DNA of 64,000 nucleotides from Cadophora sp. MPI-SDFR-AT-0126 (GCA_020747065.1 JAGMVK010000009.1:310001-374000); one strand, 5' to 3'; positions 34,724 through 46,526 are shown, numbered from the stretch's first letter. Translations and numbers: made by a program. The notes: a model not told the origin generated them from the sequence alone.

Positions 34724-35902
34724 ATGGATCTCGTCCCACAATATCTTAGTGCAGATGAAGAAGCACAAATCCACCAGCAGTTTCAAGGGGGCACCTGGCA
34801 GCTGAATAATCAGGTCCTATGGAGCGGTATCCCGCGCGAAGAAGCTCAGCGCTGGGCGGATGAACGTAAGATGCAGACCTTGACCACAGCGATGGGCCCT
34901 TTGATGGACCCATCGCATCCCCTTTGCTTACGGATCCCAAAATCGACCAGCGAATGGAGCCAGTACGTGAAAGGAGCTTCGGCTCTATTCGCATGGTATA
35001 TCTCGAAAGGCGAACGCGTTACAGTATTGTCACCGCCTCCTCCAGAAAGATTCAATCCATGCGGCCAGACCAACTATCAGATGATAGAGGAGCCAATTGT
35101 GAAGGGGGTCTTCGGGACAGGGGCGGTGTCCCGAATTGTAATGGTGCATCCAGATGTATCAAAGGCTGAGAACTTCTCCTACCAGGTATGGCCGGTGGAT
35201 GAAACTGATACTTGGACGAGACAATTTGGAACGATGCATGTGCAGAAACGAGCTTGGAGGACGATCAAAACTCAGAAGGCTCTTTCGATTAACATTGGAG
35301 GTATGGAAATTGCGAAAGATGCGGAGGAGAAACCGAAGGGAAGTTCGAAAGCGAAAATGCTAGATGAGAAGTCAAAGCAGCAGAAGCGGATTGAAACGGT
35401 GGATATAATATCGAAGGAGGAGGAGGCGAAGGAGAAAGGGAAGGCTAAGGAGAAAAAGAAGAAGAGGCAAGAGGCAAAGGCGGCTAAGATTGAACGGAAG
35501 GAGGCGAAAGCAAAAGCGAAGGTACAGGTAGGGGAGTCTGGGAACAAGCAAAAGAAGAAGAAGGATAAAAAAGTAAAAAAGGAGGAGAAGGTAAAAGCGA
35601 AGGCAGAGACTAAAAAATCAAAGAAAGAGAAGAAGAAGGATAAAAAGGTAAAAAAGGAGAAGATAAAGGCAAAAGCAGAGACTAACAAGTCAAGAAGAGA
35701 GACGAAGGAAGAGAAAAGGTTACGAAAGAAGTACGCGAACAAGCTGAAAAGGGAAAAATGGCTAGATCGAATAACTAGGGGAGGTCCGAGTCCTGAGGTG
35801 GGTAAAGAATTGGTTGGCATGAATGTCATACGAGGAGATTTGCTGATTGGTCTGATGCTGATCATGGTGCTGGTCCCTGGGAGAACACGAGCTTTGCTAT
35901 AG
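34724..35902 (+). CDS. Fungal protein of unknown function with Lys/Glu-rich repetitive tail
   Basis: One exon. I start at ATG 34724 (MDLVPQYLSADEEAQIHQQF), giving 392 residues; an earlier ATG at 34580 adds 48. Residues 1-180 form the conserved-looking part: WSGIPREEAQRWADERKMQT, LTTAMGPLMDPSHPLCLRIP, WSQYVKGASALFAWYISKG, TVLSPPPPERF and IVMVHPDVSKAENF. I recall similar uncharacterised proteins from Leotiomycetes but no function. Residues about 200-355 are extremely rich in Lys, Glu and Ala, and contain a tandem duplication. A hydrophobic segment (LLIGLMLIMVLVP) ends the protein and could be a tail anchor. Simple-sequence tail suggests nucleic-acid or membrane-surface contact; this is inference. 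Confidence 0.65.
   Translation: MDLVPQYLSADEEAQIHQQFQGGTWQLNNQVLWSGIPREEAQRWADERKMQTLTTAMGPLMDPSHPLCLRIPKSTSEWSQYVKGASALFAWYISKGERVTVLSPPPPERFNPCGQTNYQMIEEPIVKGVFGTGAVSRIVMVHPDVSKAENFSYQVWPVDETDTWTRQFGTMHVQKRAWRTIKTQKALSINIGGMEIAKDAEEKPKGSSKAKMLDEKSKQQKRIETVDIISKEEEAKEKGKAKEKKKKRQEAKAAKIERKEAKAKAKVQVGESGNKQKKKKDKKVKKEEKVKAKAETKKSKKEKKKDKKVKKEKIKAKAETNKSRRETKEEKRLRKKYANKLKREKWLDRITRGGPSPEVGKELVGMNVIRGDLLIGLMLIMVLVPGRTRALL
35549..35700 (+). repeat. Tandem duplication inside the Lys-rich coding tail
   Basis: Two adjacent copies of roughly 70-75 bases encode KKDKKVKKE followed by KAKAET and a Lys/Ser segment, in the same frame. The copies differ by a few substitutions. Confidence 0.6.
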
Positions 35903-36587
35903 CTGATCTTTCGCTTTCGTAAATGTCAATTCTCGGTTTCTGAGGAGACGGTTCGATGTGTTGAGTATCATGGGATTGTATGCAGCTGTGCTTGTTGTTT
36001 TCGTGACGAGTATGGGGGCTGCGAGTGCGGTGTGATGATGAGAAAAGACGCGGAAGTGGAGCAGAATTTGGGGCGAGATTTGGTGATATATATATGGATT
36101 TATTTTTTTATTCGGTCTCCGTAGTGTTGATTGTTTAGTGTGAATGAGATATTCTGCAACGGGACATTCATTGATACTGATGTCGCGTTTGAGTTTACTG
36201 CTGTGGACGCTATAATTCAGTCATGCAGCCTGAGAACCTCATTTGAAATGACTGACCCTATCCTAGAAGAGAAATTTTCTAACAGTAACCTGCATACAGT
36301 ATCTACAGGAATGCGCTCTTGCGTCTTCTTTCACAGTATCGATTTACATTGCTCTCACAGCGAAACCATAAGCAAGACAAAGTCAATACGCCTTTGAATG
36401 AAGAAGTGTAAATTACCATCATGCATGAGCCACAAAGAATCCAACGAAATTCACTAGCATTTCTGCAGATGTTGACATTTACTTTTGACAAGGCGTTGAC
36501 TTATGTATATGTGATCTCATGCCTGCCTGCCCTCCTTCCATTCGTCCTCTACCAACTATCACAAGAAGCGAAAATGCCCCCCTCAAC
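35903..36587. other. Spacer, nothing recognised
   Basis: Ordinary composition. A plus-strand frame at 36131-36397 has no support. Confidence 0.4.
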
Positions 36588-37262
36588 ATGGAAGACGAAA
36601 CATTCAACTCAGGCGACGATAATTATCAGCAAACACACACCGAGACCCCACGTAAGGTCAATTGTCCTAGATCCTCTTCCCTTGACCATGGACTTCCCTC
36701 CAGAGCAGTGCATCCAATTTCATCTCAGCAAGTAAGAAACAGCCCCTAAACTCCTATTGATGTCCTCCAATCCAGCTAACACTATGGCAAAATCAAGGCT
36801 ACAAGGTCATCCTCTCAAAGATCCATCTCTCCGGATCTTGATGTCGAATCCAATGCTACAAACGGCCAAGGTGGTACTTGGGACGATGACTTCGAAGAAG
36901 TGGATGATGAAGCGTTTGATCCGGCGACCCATCAGGACGAGCAGAGTGAAGAGGAAGAGGAAGACGAGGGCTTTGATGGAGACGAGGAGACATACTATGA
37001 AGAAGCAGTTGCTGTCTATACCTGCTTGAAGGACAAGGAAATGACAGGGAATGGTGGAGGAGATGTGGATGAGGCTATAGCGAGTGTTGAGAGAGAGGAT
37101 TGTGATGGAGGTGAAGACGAATGTGTTAAAAAGATTGAAAGGAGACAGATGGGAGAAGAGGATCCTGAGAGAATTGGGAAGCAGGACGAGGATGAGAAGG
37201 ATGAAAGGAGGTTGGAGAGGAGCATGAGTCCCAGTCCGCAGCCACCTCCTCCTGATGGCTGA
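36588..37262 (+). CDS. Small acidic protein of unknown function
   Basis: Proposed as three exons, 36588-36651, 36709-36731 and 36798-37262, giving 183 residues. The start MEDETFNSGDDNYQQTHTET reads into GTAAGG; the next two exons bring in SSQQ and then ATRSSSQRSISPDLD. The main exon is very acidic (TWDDDFEEVDDEAFDP; EEEEEDEGFDGDEE) and ends with a Pro-rich tail (MSPSPQPPPPDG). All junctions are GT-AG and phase-consistent, but exon 2 is only 23 nt and its acceptor is chosen among several AGs. No domain is recognisable. It lies 330 bp upstream of another disordered, low-complexity protein, on the same strand. Confidence 0.5.
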
Positions 37263-37588
37263 TACCCCAATTTGCCAATGAACTGTAAACATATTTTCTG
37301 AAGAGAAATAGCATACTGCATTCACAAGTACACACGTAGATTTTGCACAGATTGATTGCGACGGGATTGTTGTTTTAATAGCAGGGCTCTGGAAGCAGGA
37401 GCGAACAAACAAGCAGCACCTTCCTTTTCTGGCTTCGACCCAACTTCTTCGAATTCCACTCTCAATAGCTCAACGCCAGCTTCTCATCAACCAATCTTTA
37501 TCATCACATTCATTATCAACATCAAATAGTCTACAGTTATCATACCCAATCGAGGACACAGGTCGGGAAAACCTCCCTGCCTGTCCAC
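37263..37588. other. Short spacer, nothing recognised
   Basis: A 326-base stretch holding a 3' end and the C/A-rich leader of the next gene. Confidence 0.4.
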
Positions 37589-39488
37589 ATGGCATCCTCG
37601 AGCCCCTCCGGTGTTGTGTCGGAAAGATCGTTGACCGCTCCAACAGAGACAGGAGTAGATGCAGACCCAAGTACGGACTCAAGAGCAATTAGCAGTGGGG
37701 ATCACGATGAAAGTGAAAGTCCGCATGCACGCATCCTGCCCTCCATCGAACAAGACGAAACTACAACACACTCAACTCGATCACCGTCCAAAGGGCTGGA
37801 CAAAGGAAACTCGAAGTTGGCCTCAACTCCGAACCTGCGGCAGGAAACAATAGGAGGAGGAGGACTTTCAGACAGATCCGAGGAGTCATCGCGACCTTTG
37901 CAGGGTTTTGGACCGCCGTCTGGCTCTAGGGTTGAAGAAATGTCGGCAGCCGATACATATGCTGCCAACATTTCTAGAGGTCTCACTGTGGGATCGAGCG
38001 ATAAATTCGACGTGTCCGATTCATTGTCAAAGTCTTTCGGATCACCAAAGTCGACGATCAAGAGCGACGGCCAGACTCTGAGGGAAGTGAGAGTATCTAG
38101 ACCTTCAGTTGGAGGTGCTGAATTGGGTCAATCTGGCCCTGCGTCCAACCTGCTTACTCCTCAAGGTGCTAAAAGCAACGGGTCCACTTCCATTGAGCTC
38201 GGTCAGAACTCATCAGACTCATCATTTTATGAGTCGGGCACGATTGTAGTCCATCCTCGGCTAATGCCGTTGGCTGAGGCTGCAAGAGTCCCAAGGACAA
38301 GAAACACGCTTTCTCGGCAGGAGAGGCGGTATATTCTTGAAAAGAGAAAAAATAGAGAGAGAATATTCCGACAAAATGATGCCAGGAGATCTTACACTGC
38401 CAGGCAGATAACTGGGAACTCTGGATTCGCAAACCTGCTGCCCGCATCAAATGCTCATCGGCGCCGGCAAAGGTCTAGACGCAGGGGCCATTCAGTGTTC
38501 TCAAGTATCTCAAGACAGTCAAACCTTCGGAATCTACGTACGTCGCACCCGAGGTTCAACAGAAGAAATATTATGGTGATGCAACAGAGTTCCACGGAAT
38601 ATAGAGCAAAAAGGCGAGCAAGACCACACTATGGTGATATAACCGGTACCGGACCCTCCCATTTTGACTACAATGAAAGGGCTAGCACATATTCCAGCGG
38701 CCACTTAACACAGGCGTACGGTGAAGGAGATACTACCGATGAAGAAAGGACCCAGCGCATCCCCTCTTACCTACGAAGGCTTCGCATCGATGGGTCTGAT
38801 AATTCAGGAAGACACAGTGAGAGTCATCAACATGCGAGCCTTAGGGCCAGTACAATACCCGGGACCGATTCAGAGCGTAAACATACCCTTGTAAAGGAAA
38901 GCACGGGGAGCATCGCCACATAAGAATGGGAGACGTCTGCAGTCTGTTGGACCAGCAAGTTCCATGTTGAGTAGTCATCTTGATCCTCATACCTCTCCAG
39001 AAAGCAACACGAAATAAGGTAGAGTACCAGCAATCAATGCTTTCGATGAAGCAGACCCAGCTCCTTCAGTAGAGAGGACGAGAAACGATGGTAGGAGACA
39101 GTCCTACATCCCAATCCAGCATCCTGCGAATGACACTATACGAGCCCATTCGACATCCTCGTACCACTCTGTGTCAAACTCTCAAGCATCAAGTTACAAC
39201 TTCGACTCTTTGTAAAGTCACTTCACACCCATTCAACAACTCCCTCCCAGTGCAGAAGCATCTGGCAGTACTGATCCGGGCATTCATGGTAACGCATACG
39301 TCTGGGACTTTTTAGCTCAAGGGTTACCATACCGTCGCCTGATTGAGAGGAGAGACATGATCAGGCATTGTGGAATGTGTATGAAGACAGGATCAAAACT
39401 TGTTGAAGTGAACGTTTCTGGTCGTGTGGAGTGGCGATTGTTTTGCGCAAGGGCATCGCTGGTGTACACGTCAAGATTAAAGCCGTGA
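37589..39488 (+). CDS. Disordered Ser/Arg-rich protein, unknown; intron-rich or degenerate 3' end
   Basis: The first exon starts at ATG 37589 (MASSSPSGVVSERS) and is open to a TAA at 38921. It is Ser/Gly-rich, then strongly basic (SRQERRYILEKRKNRERIF, RRRQRSRRRGHS). Coding-like sequence continues in another frame to a TGA at 39486, interrupted by TAA at 39015 and TAA at 39213. Three candidate introns remove every block and keep frame: 38891-38942 (52 nt), 38966-39022 (57 nt) and 39212-39250 (39 nt, rather short), giving 583 residues. The last exon ends with YRRLIERRDMIRHCGMC and VEWRLFCARASL, whose Cys pattern may bind a metal. The alternative is a pseudogene with one frameshift and two nonsense mutations. 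No family recognised. Confidence 0.5.
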
Positions 39489-39989
39489 GATAGGCCGAGG
39501 CAGTATTGTGAAGATCTTTAGATACTCAGAATGACTTTCAAGAACTCTGTATGTTGATCTACGATTAACGATATTCGACGAAATGCAAGTCCTGGTCGCC
39601 GGAGCCATGAGCCCCACTTTGGTTAAGCGAGAAAAGATAAGCAATGTCAACACTCGGAAATTTTCGCAGTTTCTGCGAAGGACAGCATTATCAAAAGGGT
39701 AAGTAGAGAGGATTCCAATATGTTCGATTATCTGATTCATATATCGTCCATGATGAAGGTCCGCGGATGTCGGACTATAGCGTCTCCAAAGCAGGAAAGA
39801 GTGGAGACTTTCAGTTTTCCACTCTAGCCAGCCTCTCGCCTTGAATCGCAACATCGACACTTGATACGTGCAAGGAGCACTAGTGAATTCTTAGCTCCTA
39901 ATGTCTGACTCGTTTCATAGAATGCGCTCAGACATCCCCAGATCACATCGTAACCACACGACATCACTACCAGTGCTCCACGCAACATC
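39489..39989. other. Spacer, nothing recognised
   Basis: A minus-strand frame of 127 codons at 39477-39860 lacks any supporting signal. The last 60 bases are the leader of the zinc-knuckle gene. Confidence 0.4.
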
Positions 39990-42433
39990 ATGTCTTACAT
40001 TTCGCAAATGCCATTGATGCGCACACGCGCTGCAGATGATGGCATCGTAGTCAATGAGATATTGAAGTATTATCGGGTATCACTACTTCGCGCGCAGGTC
40101 AGACTCGACCTCGATCTCGATGGCCAGCAATATGTCGCTGAGCACCAGACTTGGGCCTCTTTCTGTAAGTTCCCCCTTATCAATTTCGGACGGGACTTCT
40201 TAATGAAAGTTTCTTAGGGCCTGGGGAGCCATTTCCAGTTGTCGATCCTCGTATTCAAACACAGGCTGTTACTAGCGCCGTCACCAGTCCAGCTCCAACA
40301 CCTGTTGCCGTTGTCGCTCAGCCAGAGACAACAAGCTCTACGATACTGAAAGAGTTGTCTGCGAAACCTAATCTCAGCATAGCCTTGGAAAAAGAACCCC
40401 AACTAGAGACTGCAAAGAGATCACGATCCTCGATCGATGCCAACAGCAGGCACAGTCAGAACGATGGAGTCGAGGAGGAAGAGCGCGACAGGGATCGACA
40501 AAACCAAGAGAGCCATCAAGACCGCGGAAGAAACAGAAACCCAGACGAAGACGGCTCAACGCACATTTCCATATCACCCTCTGCAACCGTACACCCTCCA
40601 AACCGAGAAACCATCATCTGCGGCAATTGCTCAGCAGCTGGCCATTCGCTCGCCGACTGCACGTACAACATCGACGAATTCGGCTACCTAAATGGCTGTC
40701 CCCGCTGCAACACCCTCTCACACAACTACGCCGACTGTCCTTCTCCAAAATATTCTCACGACGATTACTTCTATCTAATCACCACACGCCACGGCAAGCC
40801 GCCCCTAAGATGTCGGTGGGACTTCCGGCTGGGTTACTGGAAGAAATTCAAGGATTGTGTCTACGAGGATGATACTACTGCCATGCGTCCGCAGACTCCG
40901 GCGTTTGCGAAAGAGAGGAGAGATAGGGGTGTGGTGCAGGCTTGGGATGAGATTGTGCTTGATCCGGTTTGGTATGGAAGAACGGATTGGACGACGAATG
41001 TAGGGAAGATGGTGCATCCGCTGGATAAGGAGAGGGTGAGACCTTATGATAGGCAGGTTGAGAATTTGAGTGGTGGTGATAAAGGGTCTGCCAATGGTGG
41101 TGGTGGCTCGCGCAAAAGGTTTGTTGATGGAGAGAGGGGAGTCGATGAGAACGGGAGACTGCGGAGAGACGGTTCGAGTGATGTGTCGATTGGCGATGTG
41201 TCTGTGCAAGAACTTCAAGGTGGTTTTGATCGTAATCAGGGGATTCAAAGACGACCACTGAAGCTTACGGCGCAGTCCAAGTCAAGAAAGGAATGGTCGC
41301 AAGGATTTAGTCATGATGGGAGATCGTGGAAGAAGAGGAGACTTGAGGATCAGCGGATGGAGCAGCAAACTCATGGTAATCCATTCGGTCAAGTAGACCC
41401 AGGTTATAGTAACGATCAAGGTCGGCGTTACGATAACTCTCACTCAAAGCACCTTGGCTTTCAAGAACCGATGCGAGCAGGGTTCAACAATGGCAATATT
41501 GTACTTCCGTCACCAACACCACGACATCATTCTGGAAATGGTTTCGGAAATAGCTATATCCACCAAGGAAGTCCTCAAGCCGAGCAGCAGGTACCAACTC
41601 CATACCATGTCAACGACAACCCATTCCCACCAATTGGTCCAGTGCAACCACCACACGGTCTGACCCGACGAGAGTTTGGGAAGCTCAAAGCAAACGAAGC
41701 TCGCGCTAAACTTGGACCTCTACCCGGCTGGAAACCTTCTAATACAAAGATGAGAAACAACAATGATCGGAGAAAGTCTTTGCAAAACGATGGTACTGGT
41801 GGCTTTCAGCGTCAAACTCCGGAACAGTGGCAGATGAGTGGAAGAGCACAAGGACATAGACAGGGACAGCTAGAGAACTTCGATCATGGAAATGGCCGAA
41901 GCCCTACAGACTCTCAGAACGTCTCGCAGAGAAGTTTTGGCTTCAGAGCTGGTCCAGGTGTTTTACCTCCTACTCAGCCTCTGAACCATGCAGGTGTGCA
42001 AGTCGACGGGATGCGAGCTCAAGCTTCCCAGAATTCCAATGGCTTTGGCGTTCAGCGTGGCACTGCTCCCTCACCACCGGTAAATGAAGGTCCTATTAGT
42101 GCGAGAATTGGAGATATCATTGCTTCGCGTGGCCAGAGGAATGGTGGTCGAAATAACGGTGAGCAAAGCGGTGGGTCAGGCACTCATCAACATCTCAATT
42201 TCAATATAGGACCCGGACCCCAGCAAGGACAACATCCAAAATATGGATACGAAATCAAGGGTAGTGCTGCAAGTCAACTTCCACCTACTCCTACTTCGGA
42301 CGCAGGCGGTTATTGCGTCAATTGCAGATCACATGGTCACGTCATTGAGGAGTGTGAGGGGAATTGTGGGTTGTGTCGTGCTGGAGGACACAAGGCTAGG
42401 GATTGTCGGTTCTTTGATCTTGGTAGGAGATAA
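39990..42433 (+). CDS. CCHC zinc-knuckle protein with four knuckles, two at each end of a disordered region
   Basis: Two exons, 39990-40164 and 40218-42433, give 796 residues. Exon 1 (MSYISQMPLMRTRAADDG, then EILKYYRVSLLRAQVRLD) joins at a Trp codon to PGEPFPVVDPRIQTQ. Four Cx2Cx4Hx4C knuckles are visible: CGNCSAAGHSLADC (about 193), CPRCNTLSHNYADC (about 219), CVNCRSHGHVIEEC (about 758) and CGLCRAGGHKARDC (about 779). After the second knuckle comes a conserved-looking stretch (GKPPLRCRWDFRLGYWKKF, then WDEIVLDPVWYGR). The 480-residue middle is Gly/Asn/Gln/Arg-rich and disordered. CCHC knuckles bind single-stranded RNA or DNA; a role in RNA metabolism is likely. It lacks retroelement domains, so it is not a Gag relic. 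Confidence 0.88.
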
Positions 42434-42761
42434 TTGAGTGGTTTCTATTCGGAGACGAGTATGATGATTGCATGAGACGAAACGAGGGCGACTGGTCAAG
42501 GGGTGGAGGCTCGATTTATTTTTGGAAAGGAAAGACAAAATGGGGACTAGTGAGATGAGGTGAGGAATCGAGATACTCAGATGTGAGGGTAACATTGTTA
42601 AGCGAGATCATATCGAGTTGCAACTGCGCATCATGGCAGGGTCACCATTGGCTTCCTTGATTCTATCACAAATTGCATCCATATAGCTATGCTGTGATTG
42701 TGTTCACCGCTATCCGCGCATGCATATAAAATGGAGGCCTTCAGACCATGCTCCTCATTGA
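42434..42761. other. Short spacer, nothing recognised
   Basis: Holds the 3' UTR of the zinc-knuckle gene and the presumed promoter of the 2EXR relic. Confidence 0.4.
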
Positions 42762-43534
42762 CCGACTGCTTCTGTTCGCATCTTATCCTCTTCTTGGACG
42801 AAATCTGCTCTCACCATAGCTGCTCCAACATCGGCATCGTCTTCCGAAGTCGAAGCCACCCACAAAATTTTCACACCCTTCCCAAGACTTCCGAGGGAAA
42901 GATCTAGGAGATCGCAGTTCCTGAGCCCAGATTGGTCACCATGAGACTCCAACCTCATGAGCGGCAGGCCATCGTGCCCGAACACTTCGCAAGGCCCAGA
43001 AAAACATGCATCGGGACCGACGTGGACTACATCCCTACAGCAATGCTGCACACCTGTACCGAATCCCGACATGTTGCCCTTCGCCACTATGAGGAGGCAT
43101 TCGCTGGGATCGAGGGAGTTAAGAAGATCTTCTTTCGACTTTGAAAGAGATGTGCTCTACTTGGAGGGAGATAGGATTCTGGCCAGATTCTGTGATGGCG
43201 AGCCAGATCCATGTCCATATGGATACCACCAAGCCCGTTTTGTGCGTCCTGAGTGCAAGCTTGGCAACAAAAGGTGCGGAAGCTAGCGCTGACCGAAGAT
43301 GTGAACTTGAGGTTTGACGTGGCACGGTTGCTTGACCTTGTCAGAGGAAAATTGAAAGACTTGTATTTGCCATGTATTGTTAATGTGAAGGATCGAAGGT
43401 CCGAAGAAGATTGGGTGAGGAGAGCGTTGACCGAGGGATGGTCGAAGACTTTGGGCATTGATGACGATGATGGGCTGCCAATGATCGAGTGTCTGAGCCC
43501 TCAGCAATTGAAGGGCATAGGATGTTGTCAATAG
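42762..43534 (+). pseudogene. 2EXR-domain protein pseudogene
   Basis: Fragments of a fungal 2EXR protein lie in order but in alternating frames. Frame a gives ASSSEVEATHKIFTPF and PRLPRE, the usual start of the domain (to about 42899). The next frame has EIAVPEPRLVTMRLQPHE preceded by a TAG where the family has Trp, then TAMLHTCTESRHVALRHYE and VKKIFF. The frame shifts back near 43135 to DFERDVLYLEGDRILARF, and again near 43255 to VRKLALTEDVNLRFDVARLL, running to the stop at 43532. At least three frame changes and one nonsense codon mean no plausible splicing restores it. TGG to TAG is the change expected from RIP or deamination. These proteins are numerous in Leotiomycetes; function unknown. 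Confidence 0.75.
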
Positions 43535-45395
43535 ATTAGTTGACGTCCATTTCTTGCAGTGTATACAAAATGTTCATATTCATGTCCTGATCCCTTCCCT
43601 ATCATCCTCAGGATCAATGGGACATGTGCCAAGAATCAGGGCATCCAAAGCTTGAAAGATCCGCGATGGGCTAATGTGGTGAACAATTAAATGCCGAACC
43701 TTAATAGAAGGCCAAAAGGGGAGAAATCCTCTGCAACTCATCCCTCCTCTCATCGAACAAGAATGATGACGACGTGAAAAGTTGATAGTAGTAAAAGCAG
43801 TAGCAAAGTGAGTGACTTGCTCTGATTCATTCATGCTGGTCAGACACCAACATTTATGATTGGAACAGCCAACAGACTGAAAACAAAAGTGCATTCTGGA
43901 CAGCAAGTGCTTGAATAAATTCTGCAATTTGACACCCATGCTCTTCCCAAGACGCACATGAAATACCAGCACCTAGGAAGCAATGAGCAAATCTAAATCG
44001 CCGAACATAGTGAGGGCTGATGCAGGCAGGATCGTAAAGAGTAAAATAACTGCAAGGTAGCAATGATAGACCAGCTGCTCCCGTCTTGAAGAACTACTTC
44101 TTTCCATTAGATGGACAACCAACAATTCTTGTTGCTGCTGCCACCACCCTTACATAACTGTTCTGGACTAACTTGATCGTACATCTGCAACTTTGCCTGC
44201 CCGACCCTCAGAGCTACATAACATTCATATCTCTGTCGAATAGCAGAGAATACCGGTATGCGTGTGTCCCAAGGTAAGGGCGTAATACATCGCTGTTTTG
44301 AGGTTGCCAGGTAGGCTCATTCGCATGGTAGGCCTAGCCTTCGTGGTGCTCCGCTCACGACAAAGCAGAAATCCTCGCGATCGGCATTCATCAGCTGCTC
44401 CTTCAATCTCATCAAAATCAAAGGCAAGAAGTTCTGCGTAGATGGAACTTTGAAAGTTTGTTGCTGGCGTCATGGCGATTGGGCTGAAGGATGACAGAGG
44501 AAGTGGATGCCAGTGAGTCCGAAACGAAGGCCAGTCCACGGAGTAGTCACGGGACAAATCAACTTTCAAACTCTCGTTTCTGTTTGTTGATTACATGCGG
44601 CTCGAAACCGAGATCCTACACAAAAACATTGCCATTTACGATTGACAAGAGATATCCCTCAAATTCCTCTTTCTTCAATGTCGCATCCAAAGTCATGCCC
44701 CCTCTGCCACCCTTGCCATCGGATCGGATCTCCCCGCCGCACACCAAAGCCTGTCGCTCCAAGCGAAAAAAAGGACCCATCAAAATCAGCCCACACCACC
44801 AGACACCTCACACCACAATTCATCCGCACCGCTCCATCTCGCTCTCAAAGTATCTTCCGTAAGAATATCGCGTGGCATGTTTCCATTTCTCCATTTTTGT
44901 TCGCTTGCTGATTCCCGGCTTTCTGATTGGTCTACTCCCTTGCTTGATGTATTTGCGGTGTTGGGGAAGTCGTCTGATAAGAGGCACGAGTGGTGTGTCT
45001 TCGTACGATGCGTGGTGAGAGGGACGTCATTGACGGATCATTTGTAGGTCGTTTATGGATGATTTCAGTTGGAAGTTTGGAAGGGAGATGAGTAGGTAGG
45101 TACAGATGTGTTCTAGATTTGGGATAGGAAAGGAGAATAGGGCGAGAGAAGGGGAGTATATAGATTGCGAAATCTCCTGTTTTTGGAGAGGCTTTTAGAA
45201 GTATCATCAGCATCATCAGCTTCGTCCAAACAAACACACTCACAATCTCAACTCAACAACCATCTCCTCTCCACGACTCTGATTCCTCTCACTCATCACT
45301 TCTTCTAAATAAAAACAAAGAAAATTAAAAGCCATCAACTCTCCTCACTACATACACCAAAACACCACACACCACTCCTCACTCACTCAACCATC
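43535..45395. other. Spacer, nothing recognised
   Basis: About 1.9 kb without supportable genes. The last 150 bases are a C/A-rich leader for the small mitochondrial-type gene. Confidence 0.45.
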
Positions 45396-45731
45396 ATGTC
45401 CCCCTCACCAATCCTCCGCCTCGTCTCCCAACGCCGCGCCTTCTCAATCGCCACCCGCGTCCGCACACTCGCCCGCTCCTTCGAGCCACACCCATTCGAG
45501 CGCATGCCCACGACCCAGAAAGCCGCTCGAGCAGATTGGGGCAGGCAAGCTAGACGGTTGGGAGATGCTGCGATGTTGTAAGTACTTCCTCTTTATCTTC
45601 TGCGTTGGTTTTGGTGTTGGTGATGGAATTGAAATGAGGCTGATTGAGGAAATAGCTATTTCCCATTCATGGGACTCGTACTCTCATGGCCAGTGATCGT
45701 GGAGCAGTTCTTGGATGGGAAGATTCAGTAG
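45396..45731 (+). CDS. Small mitochondrial-type membrane protein, unknown function
   Basis: Two exons, 45396-45577 and 45656-45731, give 85 residues. The N-terminus (MSPSPILRLVSQRRAFSIAT, then RVRTLARSF) is basic, hydroxylated and free of acids, a good mitochondrial presequence. A basic amphipathic segment follows (KAARADWGRQARRLG), and after the splice a short hydrophobic helix, YFPFMGLVLSWPVIVEQFL, with a hydrophilic end. Size and layout resemble small accessory subunits or assembly factors of respiratory complexes, but I cannot name one. GTAAGT donor and TAG acceptor keep frame through a Phe codon. Probably inner-membrane. Confidence 0.75.
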
Positions 45732-46526
45732 ACTTGTCTACTTGTCTGTCTTTCCTCCACGATTTTTCACATACCACATCGCATCGCCTTGACATCAGGG
45801 GAGGGAAGAGAAACTTGTAAATATGGGGCAGGGGATGATACATTGCATTGTGTAGGCGTTCGGAGAATAAAGGACTAGCATGGCATGGCGTGTTGCGAGT
45901 TCTGCTTCAGCGATATACCTCGCTGGGCATGCGTAGTTACTTTGTTTGGTTCTGATTTTTGTTCGTATATTTTGCATTATGATTGGCAGGGGAGAGAAAA
46001 GCCTAGACTTAGACCGCTTGCTGTAAAAAGTAATGGGGTAGGAAGAGAAAGGAAGCAATACAAAAATATAAGCATAACGAAAAGCCACCTTCAACTTGTT
46101 ATTCGATCGACTAACTGCCTTTGTTGTGTGTTTCATAGACTTCCTCGCACAAGCTCGAAGGTGTTCAATGATCCAGGATTTTGTTTGAGAAGATATGAAG
46201 ACAGACATGGAGACATGAGGATCGAAGAACTCAGAATGAACAAATAGATTTTTATATAGCAGACCAAATCTGAATGTTCGTTTATGTGTAATGTGTGTAC
46301 GCCGAACACCAAACACGCTGTACAAAGGATGAATGCAATGGCAAAGTTCTGCCCATTCAAAATCAACCCCAATCTCAAAGCCACACATTGAAGGAAGCAT
46401 CGCTCCCAACCTTTCAAGCCGAAAACATCGCTTTGATGGGGACTAAGTAATATCCGAATCCAACTCCGCCGCTCAAAGAACGTCAATAAAAATATGCAAA
46501 AGTTATGTACTAGTCTCAGTGTCCAA
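45732..46526. other. Spacer between convergent genes, nothing recognised
   Basis: Tail-to-tail spacer; minus-strand frames here read into 3' UTR and are unsupported. Confidence 0.45.

Noticed and set aside
35272..35865. Minus-strand 197-codon Phe/Ser-rich frame
   Set aside because: Complement of the Lys-rich tail; shadow.
39990..42433. Zinc-knuckle protein as a retrotransposon Gag
   Set aside because: No capsid, protease, reverse transcriptase or long terminal repeats nearby; has its own intron.
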